From Flavihumibacter stibioxidans (GTDB lineage Bacteria; Bacteroidota; Bacteroidia; Chitinophagales; Chitinophagaceae), in assembly GCF_014332695.1 (NCBI RefSeq), contig NZ_MBUA01000012.1, positions 429,858-493,857 of the forward strand: DNA of 64,000 nucleotides, in the 5' to 3' direction. Shown here piece by piece: positions 17,609 to 25,247 of this stretch. A program made the translations under genes and the position numbers. The notes under the pieces are model-generated. The model saw only the letters and a program-made list of their open reading frames with translations, was not told the DNA's origin and searched no databases. The first letter of the stretch is position 1. Each line of letters starts with the position of its first letter.

Positions 17609-18040
17609 ATGAAGCAAATAAACTGTCCCAAATGCAAAGGCGATAATATCGCAAAAAGTGGCGTCGTTAAAGGACGACAGCGATATCATTGCAAATCCTG
17701 CAACTACTATTTTACCGTTTTGAAGGAAGGGAAAAATATAGACCCTTATTATGTAATCAAGGCCCTTCAACTCTATATTGAAGGGATATCCCTCCGCGAA
17801 ATTGAACGTATCCTGGGAATCAGTCATGTCAGCGTACTGAACTGGGTAAGAAAATACAATATCAAATCACCGGAGAATTACGATTATCGACCCACCTACA
17901 AAGTCTTATCCCACGCGGAGTTGATCGACTTTATAAAAGAAAGGGAAAGCCTCAGGAACTCAGGCTGTATGATCACTGAACTGGGCGATAAATTCATGCT
18001 CATAAAATGGGAAAGATTCAGGAAAAACACTTCCCGATAG
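17609..18040 (+). CDS. Stand-alone IS1 InsA-like zinc-finger/HTH protein, probable domesticated regulator
   Basis: A 143-residue protein. A four-cysteine zinc ribbon (C6, C9, C28, C31; CPKCKGDNIAKSG...YHCKSCNYYF) is followed by a helix-turn-helix at about 55-82 (GISLREIERILGISHVSVLNWVRKY). This is the N-terminal DNA-binding part of IS1/InsA and IS1595-type transposases. No DDE catalytic domain follows: the last 50 residues are a short charged tail, and no terminal inverted repeats or second transposase frame are seen. The frame is intact and placed between acs and the porin/permease genes, so it more likely regulates this locus than moves it. Confidence 0.75.
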   Translation: MKQINCPKCKGDNIAKSGVVKGRQRYHCKSCNYYFTVLKEGKNIDPYYVIKALQLYIEGISLREIERILGISHVSVLNWVRKYNIKSPENYDYRPTYKVLSHAELIDFIKERESLRNSGCMITELGDKFMLIKWERFRKNTSR

Positions 18041-18118
18041 CTATACCCATTAACAGAAGTATACCAGGAACTTGTAACCGGCCTGTTAAATAAATAAAAT
18101 TTGAAAAAATGAACAGGC

Positions 18119-19516
18119 GTGAAAAAAAACATCAAACGATTGCTGCTGATGGCTGCCTGCACCCTTTCAGCAATAATTAATGTCCAGGCCCAGGGTGGGG
18201 CCAATTACGGACCCGGGTTACGCATCAACATCAATGAAGATGGTTCCAGGTATCTCAGAATGATCTTCTGGGGGCAGATCTGGGCAAGGAGTTCGGAACA
18301 GAACCCCGGCACGGTCATCAACAGCGATCCCGCCAAAAACGCGCTTGACATCGGGGCCAGGAGATTGAGGCTGCTTGCGATGGCACAGATCTCACCCCGC
18401 TACCTGATCGTGATGCATGCGGGCATCAACAACCAGAGTTTTGTAATTGGAGGAGCCTCAGGCAGTGCGGGAACCGGCGGGTATGGGCAGGGAAAGAAAC
18501 CCCAGCTGTTTTTCCATGATGTATTCAATGAATATGCTATCCTACCCTCCATTAACCCGAAAACACTTAAGCCTAACAGGAACAGTTTATACCTGGGCGC
18601 CGGACTGCACTATTGGTGGGGCCTCAGCAGGATGACCTCAGCCAGCACCCTGAACTTCCTGATGATTGATGCGCCTGTTTTCAACTGGCCACTGATCGAA
18701 AACTCAGACCAGTTTGCCAGGCAATATGGCATCTACATCAAGGGAGCCCTGGGAAAATTGCACTACCAGATGCACCTCAACAAACCCTTCGCCACCAACC
18801 TTGCACCAGCATCCGGCGGACCTGCCATAGACAATAACGGGAACTCAAAAGCAGCCATTGGCGGTTATTACGACCTTCAACTGTTTGACCAGGAAGCCAA
18901 CACCCTGCCATACCGGGTGGGCAGCTATATCGGTAGCAAGAAAGTATTGAATATCGGGGCCGGCTTTTACCACAACAAAGACGGCACCCGCTCCATCACC
19001 AGTGATGCCATCACCCGCAAACACAATATCAGCCTGCAGGCATTAGACGTTTTTGCCGATATCCCTGTGGGCGATAAAGCAAAGAATATGGCTGTCACCG
19101 CCTACAGCGTTTTTTATAACTACGATTTCGGACCCGATTACCTGCGCTCCGTTGGCATTATGAATACCGGCGCAGTGGACCCACAGTTTACCGGCACAAA
19201 AACCCTGGAAGGCCCCGGCAACAACCGGATTATGATGGGTACGGGTAATATCTGGTACACCCAGGCCGGATTATTGCTACCCAAAGGCAAAAGTGGAAAA
19301 CTGCGGGTACAGCCAATGGCAGCCTACACCCTTAAAAACCTTGAAGCCCTGAATCAGTCCGGGCACTATTATGACATCGGTTCCAACTTTTTCCTGGACG
19401 GTCATCATTCCAGGATCACCCTGCAATATTCCAGCAGGCCGCTTTACCATCCAACATCAAAAAAAGTGATGGAACGTGCAGGAGAATTGCTCCTCCAGTT
19501 CCAGGTTTATCTTTAA
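18119..19516 (+). CDS. Porin-like outer-membrane barrel
   Basis: A 465-residue protein with a signal peptide (KKNIKRLLLMAACTLSAIINVQAQ) and a body of amphipathic strands (LRLLAMAQISPRYLIVMHAG, LHYQMHLNKPF, ITLQYSSRPLYH) ending LLLQFQVYL. The start must be the GTG at 18119, since the ATG at 18109 is out of frame. Its position between acs and a permease suggests a carboxylate-uptake channel, which is inference. Confidence 0.72.
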   Translation: MKKNIKRLLLMAACTLSAIINVQAQGGANYGPGLRININEDGSRYLRMIFWGQIWARSSEQNPGTVINSDPAKNALDIGARRLRLLAMAQISPRYLIVMHAGINNQSFVIGGASGSAGTGGYGQGKKPQLFFHDVFNEYAILPSINPKTLKPNRNSLYLGAGLHYWWGLSRMTSASTLNFLMIDAPVFNWPLIENSDQFARQYGIYIKGALGKLHYQMHLNKPFATNLAPASGGPAIDNNGNSKAAIGGYYDLQLFDQEANTLPYRVGSYIGSKKVLNIGAGFYHNKDGTRSITSDAITRKHNISLQALDVFADIPVGDKAKNMAVTAYSVFYNYDFGPDYLRSVGIMNTGAVDPQFTGTKTLEGPGNNRIMMGTGNIWYTQAGLLLPKGKSGKLRVQPMAAYTLKNLEALNQSGHYYDIGSNFFLDGHHSRITLQYSSRPLYHPTSKKVMERAGELLLQFQVYL

Positions 19517-19551
19517 TTCAATCATATCTGCAATCCAAACATCAGCTCGCC

Positions 19552-21102
19552 ATGTCAACAAAATCAAACAACACCCAGGGCATCTGGAAGGTCATCGGGG
19601 CCTCCTCGGTCGGCACCCTGATCGAGTGGTATGACTTCTACATTTTCGGAAGCCTGGCCACCGTTATTGCCAAACAATTCTTTCCGCAAACCAACCCGAC
19701 AGCCGCACTGCTTAGCACCCTGGCAACATTCGCCGCAGGTTTTATCGTGAGGCCGTTCGGCGCACTCGTATTCGGCCGCCTGGGAGATCTCATTGGCCGC
19801 AAATACACTTTCCTCTTAACGCTTGTACTCATGGGTGGCTCCACTTTCGCCATCGGCCTGGTGCCCAGCTATGAGAGCATCGGTTTTGCTGCCCCCATTA
19901 TCGTACTTCTTCTCCGCCTGATACAGGGTCTTGCCCTGGGAGGGGAGTATGGCGGAGCTGCTACCTACGTGGCAGAACATGCACCAGCAGAAAGGCGGGG
20001 TTATTACACTTCCTGGATCCAGACTACCGCCACACTCGGACTATTCGTTTCCCTCGGTATTATCCTGCTCACCCGCCATAGCCTCGATGCCAACCTTGAT
20101 GAGTCCATCCGCAAATTCAACGACTGGGGCTGGCGTATTCCCTTCCTGGTTTCCATCATCCTGGTGATCGTGTCGATTTATATCCGGATGAAAATGAACG
20201 AATCCCCCCTGTTTGCCAAACTGAAATCGGAAGGCAAGGTGTCCGTGAACCCGCTAAAGGAAAGTTTCGGCCACCGAACCAACCTGAAAATGGTACTGCT
20301 GGCCCTATTCGGCGCTACTATGGGCCAGGGCGTGGTTTGGTATACCGGCCAGTTCTATGCGCAGTCATTTATAGAAAACGTGTGTAAGATCGACTTTGAC
20401 CAAAGCCGTACCATCATCATCTGGGCCATCGTTTTTGCCACCCCCTTCTTTGTTGTATTTGGCGCATGGAGCGATAAGATCGGCCGAAAATGGATCATGC
20501 TGGCAGGTATGCTGGTTGCCATCGTTTCCTATCGCCCCATTTACCGCCAGTTCATGGACCTCACCAATGTTGCCTCCATGGAAAAAACCATGCTGGCAGG
20601 CAGCGAAAAACCGGTGGTGAAAAAAGAACTCATGAAGAGCGGCACAGACTCCCTTATTACCAGCACAACCCTCAAAACACTGAACAACGGATTTAGTTAC
20701 AAAGCCGTTTCCGTTGACACGGTCCAGGCCGCTTCTGGCATCGTCAAAGCTGCCTCCGTCATCAGTTATACCGAAAAAAAGCTGGACAACAGCACTTACT
20801 GGAAATTCGTTTTCCTTGTATTCATCCAGGTCCTTTTTGTAACCATGGTCTATGGTCCGATTGCCGCTTTCCTGGTAGAACTTTTTCCCACCAAGATCAG
20901 GTATACCAGTATGTCACTACCCTATCATATTGGTAATGGAATATTCGGCGGACTGACACCATTTATTGCCACCTTGTTAACCACCATCTATACGGCAGAT
21001 AAAATGGTCGGACTATGGTATCCCATCATCATAGCAGCTGTATCCCTCTTCATCGGGGCGCTGTATATCAGCAACCGTATCGACCCTGACGTTAATGACT
21101 AA
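19552..21102 (+). CDS. MHS-family MFS permease (putative carboxylate:H+ symporter)
   Basis: A 516-residue major facilitator of the metabolite:H+ symporter (ProP/KgtP/ShiA-like) group. The IEWYDFYIFGSLA motif in helix 1, RPFGALVFGRLGDLIGRKYT between helices 2 and 3, and RLIQGLALGGEYGGAATYVAEHAP are diagnostic. Roughly residues 332-416 form an extra hydrophilic stretch between two late helices (MEKTMLAGSEKPVVKKELMK onward), longer than in E. coli homologues. Context with acs points to acetate, propionate or a related acid as substrate. The two small membrane proteins after it may be partners. Confidence 0.85.
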   Translation: MSTKSNNTQGIWKVIGASSVGTLIEWYDFYIFGSLATVIAKQFFPQTNPTAALLSTLATFAAGFIVRPFGALVFGRLGDLIGRKYTFLLTLVLMGGSTFAIGLVPSYESIGFAAPIIVLLLRLIQGLALGGEYGGAATYVAEHAPAERRGYYTSWIQTTATLGLFVSLGIILLTRHSLDANLDESIRKFNDWGWRIPFLVSIILVIVSIYIRMKMNESPLFAKLKSEGKVSVNPLKESFGHRTNLKMVLLALFGATMGQGVVWYTGQFYAQSFIENVCKIDFDQSRTIIIWAIVFATPFFVVFGAWSDKIGRKWIMLAGMLVAIVSYRPIYRQFMDLTNVASMEKTMLAGSEKPVVKKELMKSGTDSLITSTTLKTLNNGFSYKAVSVDTVQAASGIVKAASVISYTEKKLDNSTYWKFVFLVFIQVLFVTMVYGPIAAFLVELFPTKIRYTSMSLPYHIGNGIFGGLTPFIATLLTTIYTADKMVGLWYPIIIAAVSLFIGALYISNRIDPDVND

Positions 21103-21120
21103 CCTAAAATATTTAATACA

Positions 21121-21366
21121 ATGAACCAGTTTAAAAGATATCTCGGAGTGCTCTGGATGGCAATGGCCCCTATTGCTATTTTCTACCTCATCAAAACCGC
21201 CGCATCCCAGATTGCCGCCCACCCGGTAATTGACACAAAGATCCAGTGGGGCGTTTTTGTCATCATTTTTATCCCCATTGCAGTTGGCCTGGCCATCTTT
21301 GGTTACTACGCACTTAAGGGAGAATACGATCACCTGCCGGAAAGCTCAGATGAAATAACTGACTGA
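21121..21366 (+). CDS. Small two-helix membrane protein (DUF6814-like)
   Basis: An 81-residue protein with two membrane helices (about 9-30 and 43-66) and an acidic tail (GEYDHLPESSDEITD). It starts 18 bases after the permease stop and is surely co-transcribed. Similar small proteins accompany MHS permeases in Chitinophagaceae as I remember them, so it may be a permease accessory. Function unknown. Confidence 0.75.
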   Translation: MNQFKRYLGVLWMAMAPIAIFYLIKTAASQIAAHPVIDTKIQWGVFVIIFIPIAVGLAIFGYYALKGEYDHLPESSDEITD

Positions 21367-21394
21367 TACCATCATTGATTTCATCACTTTTGCC

Positions 21395-21441
21395 AAATGG
21401 CATAGTTTGGTTAAATTACCTTTTTACCGGCTATGCCATTT
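21395..21441 (+). terminator. Hairpin terminator or attenuator inside the acetate locus
   Basis: An 11-bp stem, 21395-21405 (AAATGGCATAG) with 21431-21441, a 25-base loop and a run of T ending at 21445, directly before the next ATG at 21446. It would separate the porin-permease transcript from the kinase genes or act as an attenuator. Confidence 0.6.
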
Positions 21442-21445
21442 TTTT

Positions 21446-21661
21446 ATGCGCCACAACAGGAAATCACCTACCCTGATACTGATCAGTATCGCACTGTTCC
21501 TGGCATTCAGTTATCCCCTGATATCGATTGCCAACAAACCGGCTTTCCTTTATGGAAAACCGGTGCTTTACCTGTATGTCTTCATTATATGGCTCACCGG
21601 CATCCTGCTGCTGTACCTGGCAGCAGACCGATCCGGAAGAAAAAACAGGGATCATGAATAA
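21446..21661 (+). CDS. Small membrane protein preceding the SLC5-kinase
   Basis: A 71-residue protein from the ATG at 21446 (an in-frame TTG lies 13 codons upstream). Two hydrophobic helices (about 7-25 and 40-60: LILISIALFLAFSYPLI and VLYLYVFIIWLTGILLLYLA) flank a short loop, with a basic tail. Its last codons overlap the kinase start by eight bases (ATGAATAA), indicating coupling. It resembles the small subunits that precede some sodium:solute symporters. Confidence 0.68.
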   Translation: MRHNRKSPTLILISIALFLAFSYPLISIANKPAFLYGKPVLYLYVFIIWLTGILLLYLAADRSGRKNRDHE

Positions 21662-24374
21662 CTGGGTCACTATCGGCACCGCCATCCTCTATCTGGGAAT
21701 CCTGTCTGTCATCGCCTGGTATGCAGAGAAGAGAAAGAAAATGGACCGGAGCCTGATAAATAACGGTTATGTATATGCGTTGTCAATGGCGGTATACTGC
21801 ACTGCCTGGACCTATTACGGCAGCGTGGGCAGGGCATCTACCAACGGTATTGAATTCCTTTCCATCTACCTCGGACCCACCATCATGTGCGCGCTCTTCT
21901 GGCCAGTGCTCAGGAAAATCATCCGCATCTCCAAAACCCAACGCATCAACAGTATCGCCGACCTGGTTTCCACCCGATATGGAAAAAACTTTTCCATTGC
22001 GGTTGTCGTAACCATCTGTTGTGTGGTGGGCATCATTCCCTATATCTCCCTGCAACTGAAAGCCATATCCGCCAGTTTTGATATGCTTACCAACAGCAGT
22101 GGGTCCGGTCCTTACAGCCTGCTGAATGACAGCACCATATATATCACCCTCCTGCTGACCCTGTTCATTATATTCTTTGGCACCCGTTCAGTGGACGCAT
22201 CTGAAAAACACGAAGGCCTGGTGGCTGCCATTGCCTTTGAATCGGTGATAAAACTCGTAGCCTTTCTGGCCGCAGGCTTAGTTATTACCTACGGAATTTT
22301 CGACGGCATCGGTGATATTTTCACCCAGGCTTCCGTCAATGAAACACTCAGGAAGGTATTTGTCATGGATACGGAATCCTCCTATAGCAGCTGGGTTTCC
22401 ATGATATTCCTTTCCATGATGGCCATCTTTTTCCTGCCCAGACAGTTCCAGGTCAATGTGGTTGAAAACCTGAAAGAAAACCACCTGAATAAAGCATCCT
22501 GGTTCTTCCCTTTATACCTGCTGGTGATCAACATTTTTGTATTACCCATTGCACTGGGTGGCGCACTCATGAATCCTGCAGGTTCAGTCGATCCGGATAT
22601 GTACGTTTTGAGTCTTCCGCTGTCACATGGAATGGAGTGGCTTAGCCTGTTCATTTTCATAGGAGGGTTTTCTGCCGCTACAGGAATGATCATCGTGGAA
22701 ACGCTTGCACTGACCACCATGATCAGCAATAACCTGGCTCTCCCCATTCTCTTCTCCTCCTCATCGATCCAGGACAGGAGAGATGGCTCTCCCCAAACCA
22801 TTATCCTTTGGGTCAGAAGGATCAGCATCGTACTGGTGCTTGCACTTTCCTTACTTTATGACAAACTCATTGCCCAACAATTTTCGCTGGTATCGATCGG
22901 GCTGGTTTCCTTTGCCGCGGTTGCCCAGCTGGCTCCCGCGGTTCTGGGAGGCATTTACTGGAAAGGAGCTTCCAAGAACGGGGCAATGGCCGGACTGATT
23001 ACAGGTTTCCTGATCTGGGTCTTCACCCTGGTGGTGCCTTCGCTCGCCAGTGCAGGATTGGTGAACGACCGGTTCCTTAACAATGGACTTTTCGGTCAGT
23101 CATGGTTACGACCCTACAGCCTCTTTGGCTTGGACAACTTCGACCCGGTCTCCCACTCGCTTTTCTGGAGCCTGCTACTGAACGCTGCAGTATTTTTCAT
23201 AACCTCCATCTATAGCCGAAAAGGACTCCAGGAGACCTACCAGGGAGAAATATTCGTGGATATTTTCCGGCAGTCCGCCCATTCGGAAGGAAAGCTAGTC
23301 TGGAAAGGAAATGCCAGCCTTAACGACCTGCGGTCACTCCTGCAGAATTTTCTGGGTGGCGAAAGAGCAGACAAACTGTTGAACAGTTATTCCACCCGAC
23401 ATAAAATAGATCTTTCCAATAAAAAAGCAGATCCCAGGCTGGTCAGTTTTACCGAAAAAATATTATCGGGTGTAATCGGTTCGGCCTCCGCGCATATCAT
23501 GGTATCCAGTGTGGCAAAGACTGAAAAACTGAGCATTGATGAGGTGATCAATATGTTGCGCGAATCACAACAGGTCATCGAACTCAACAGGGAACTCCGG
23601 AGAAAATCACAGGAACTCACCAAAGCCACACAGGAACTCACCAACGTTAACAGGCAATTGAAGGAAATCGACGAGGTGAAAGATGAATTCCTGTACACTG
23701 TAACGCATGAACTCAGGACTCCTCTTACATCCATCAGGGCGCTGGCAGAGATCGTGCACGATAACCCGGATATGCCCGTGGATAAACAGCAACAATTCCT
23801 GGGTTCCGTTATCAGTGAAACGGAACGATTAAGCCACCTCATCACCCAGGTCCTGAACCTCGAACGGTACGAATCGGGCAGGCAAAAAGTTCACGCCAGT
23901 ACCGTCAATATAGGAGACCTGATCAGGGATGTGGCTGATTCCACCAGCCAGCTGCGACAGGAGAAATCCCTGCAACTCCATATACAAATGCCCGACAGCA
24001 TGGTGCTGATTGAATGTGACAAAGACCTGATCAGGCAGGTGCTGTACAACCTGCTGTCAAATGCCATCAAATTCACCCCGCCGGAGGGCCGGATACGGAT
24101 CACCACCCGCTACAATTATGACGAATTACAGGTCTGGGTCTGCGACTCAGGGAAAGGTATTCCCATTGAAACCCGGGACCTGATCTTTGATAAATTCTTT
24201 CAGGCCAGGAACCAAACCCTGACCAAACCGGAGGGCAGCGGACTTGGACTGGCTATCTGTAAAAGAATTATAGAATTGCACAAGGGCAAAATCTGGGCAG
24301 AAACCTCTCCGGAAGGTGGCGCTTGCTTTATCTTTACACTACCATCAATGAAAACCTTTTTCCTCAATGGGTAA
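21654..24374 (+). CDS. SLC5 transporter-STAC-histidine kinase (CbrA/CrbS-like)
   Basis: A 906-residue hybrid. Residues about 1-520 form a sodium:solute symporter (SLC5) domain with some 13 helices (AWTYYGSVGRASTNG, PRQFQVNVVENLKENH, GGFSAATGMIIVETLALTTM). A STAC domain follows at about 555-625 (LRSLLQNFLGGERADKLL...VSFTEKILSGVIGSA), then a coiled coil, HisKA with H685 (VTHELRTPLTS) and an HATPase domain (NLLSNAIKF, CDSGKGIP, GSGLGLAIC). No PAS domain is evident. CbrA and CrbS proteins of this design regulate histidine use and acetyl-CoA synthetase in gammaproteobacteria; the position near acs favours the CrbS role. The ATG at 21654 overlaps the upstream gene. Confidence 0.88.
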   Translation: MNNWVTIGTAILYLGILSVIAWYAEKRKKMDRSLINNGYVYALSMAVYCTAWTYYGSVGRASTNGIEFLSIYLGPTIMCALFWPVLRKIIRISKTQRINSIADLVSTRYGKNFSIAVVVTICCVVGIIPYISLQLKAISASFDMLTNSSGSGPYSLLNDSTIYITLLLTLFIIFFGTRSVDASEKHEGLVAAIAFESVIKLVAFLAAGLVITYGIFDGIGDIFTQASVNETLRKVFVMDTESSYSSWVSMIFLSMMAIFFLPRQFQVNVVENLKENHLNKASWFFPLYLLVINIFVLPIALGGALMNPAGSVDPDMYVLSLPLSHGMEWLSLFIFIGGFSAATGMIIVETLALTTMISNNLALPILFSSSSIQDRRDGSPQTIILWVRRISIVLVLALSLLYDKLIAQQFSLVSIGLVSFAAVAQLAPAVLGGIYWKGASKNGAMAGLITGFLIWVFTLVVPSLASAGLVNDRFLNNGLFGQSWLRPYSLFGLDNFDPVSHSLFWSLLLNAAVFFITSIYSRKGLQETYQGEIFVDIFRQSAHSEGKLVWKGNASLNDLRSLLQNFLGGERADKLLNSYSTRHKIDLSNKKADPRLVSFTEKILSGVIGSASAHIMVSSVAKTEKLSIDEVINMLRESQQVIELNRELRRKSQELTKATQELTNVNRQLKEIDEVKDEFLYTVTHELRTPLTSIRALAEIVHDNPDMPVDKQQQFLGSVISETERLSHLITQVLNLERYESGRQKVHASTVNIGDLIRDVADSTSQLRQEKSLQLHIQMPDSMVLIECDKDLIRQVLYNLLSNAIKFTPPEGRIRITTRYNYDELQVWVCDSGKGIPIETRDLIFDKFFQARNQTLTKPEGSGLGLAICKRIIELHKGKIWAETSPEGGACFIFTLPSMKTFFLNG

Positions 24375-24735
24375 TAAAAAAATACTGGTAGTTGACGATG
24401 ACCCATATATCCTGATGTCATTGGAATTTCTGATGCAGAAAAACGGCTATGCTGTAATGGTAGCCAGAAACGGAAAGGAAGCCATGGAACTGGTAGAACA
24501 GGCCCATCCGGACCTGGTGTTGCTTGACATCATGATGCCGGATGTGGATGGTTACGCCATCTGCCGGCATATCAAAACCGATCCCGTCCTCAAAGACATC
24601 ATCGTTGTTTTCCTCAGTGCCAAAACCCGCGAAAAAGATATCCGGAAAGGGCTTGACCTGGGTGCCGCCCTCTACATTTCAAAGCCTTTTTCGACCCGCG
24701 ACCTGATGAAGCAGATCAACAGCCTCGTGGCTTAA
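24367..24735 (+). CDS. Receiver-only (CheY-like) response regulator
   Basis: A 122-residue protein consisting only of a receiver domain: acidic pocket D10-D12, phosphoacceptor D54 (LVLLDIMMP), T/S (FLSAKT) and K (ISKPF). Its ATG overlaps the kinase stop by eight bases, so it is the direct partner of the SLC5-kinase. It has no DNA-binding output, unlike CrbR of Vibrio, which is LuxR-type; signalling must pass to another protein. Confidence 0.9.
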   Translation: MGNKKILVVDDDPYILMSLEFLMQKNGYAVMVARNGKEAMELVEQAHPDLVLLDIMMPDVDGYAICRHIKTDPVLKDIIVVFLSAKTREKDIRKGLDLGAALYISKPFSTRDLMKQINSLVA

Positions 24736-24739
24736 GTCA

Positions 24740-24758
24740 TTGTTAAATGAATTAACAA
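24740..24758. repeat. Short inverted repeat after the receiver gene
   Basis: TTGTTAA and TTAACAA arms around a 5-base centre. It has no T-run in the + direction beyond TTG, so it may be a weak terminator or an operator for the next gene. Confidence 0.3.
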
Positions 24759-24798
24759 TTGTATGTGCTTTAAGACCTGATAACTATATTTGCCCCGA

Positions 24799-25152
24799 AT
24801 GCCAAATCCGGTTCTGTCATATTATCCAAGGTTGTACCGCTCCAAAATTCTGCTCAGCGGAATGGCATTCTTTTTCATGATGGCCCTGGCAAGTACACTG
24901 GTGATGCTACCTCTGGTGTCAAAACAAAACAGGACAGTACTGCTCAATTCTGTAGAAGAAGAGGCCGGGGGCAGTAATAACAACATTAACGAAGAACATA
25001 AGAACGGCAAATCCATCCATGCCAATTTTCTCGACTTCGCCCAGATCATGCAACTCAGCCTGGCCATAAGGGCCCATTATGATATTCCACGCTCTGTGGA
25101 CATACGCACCACCGATCATACAAGAAGGATCATCCAGCCTCCGGAATGCTGA
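24799..25152 (+). CDS. Hypothetical single-pass membrane protein
   Basis: A 117-residue protein from the ATG at 24799 (MPNPVLSYYPRLYRSK). One strong helix at about 18-40 (ILLSGMAFFFMMALASTLVMLP) is followed by a polar, Asn/Glu-rich extracytoplasmic region with no recognised domain. It precedes the SulP gene by 95 bases on the same strand. Function unknown; the frame and hydrophobicity pattern look genuine. Confidence 0.55.
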   Translation: MPNPVLSYYPRLYRSKILLSGMAFFFMMALASTLVMLPLVSKQNRTVLLNSVEEEAGGSNNNINEEHKNGKSIHANFLDFAQIMQLSLAIRAHYDIPRSVDIRTTDHTRRIIQPPEC

Positions 25153-25247
25153 TCCGTTTTATTTCTTTTTTGTTACTGACCTGAACGGCCCCGGTGTTTT
25201 ATTTCCCCCGGTACCGGTCAAATAATTGACCCCCTTAAAAATCTTGT

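Noticed and set aside
17609-18040. An active insertion sequence
   Set aside because: Only the InsA-like DNA-binding part is present; no DDE frame, terminal inverted repeats or target duplication could be seen.
24785-24792. TATATTTG box before the hypothetical membrane gene
   Set aside because: Only six bases from the ATG, with the nearest TTG at a 23-base spacing; a leaderless transcript is possible but unsupported.
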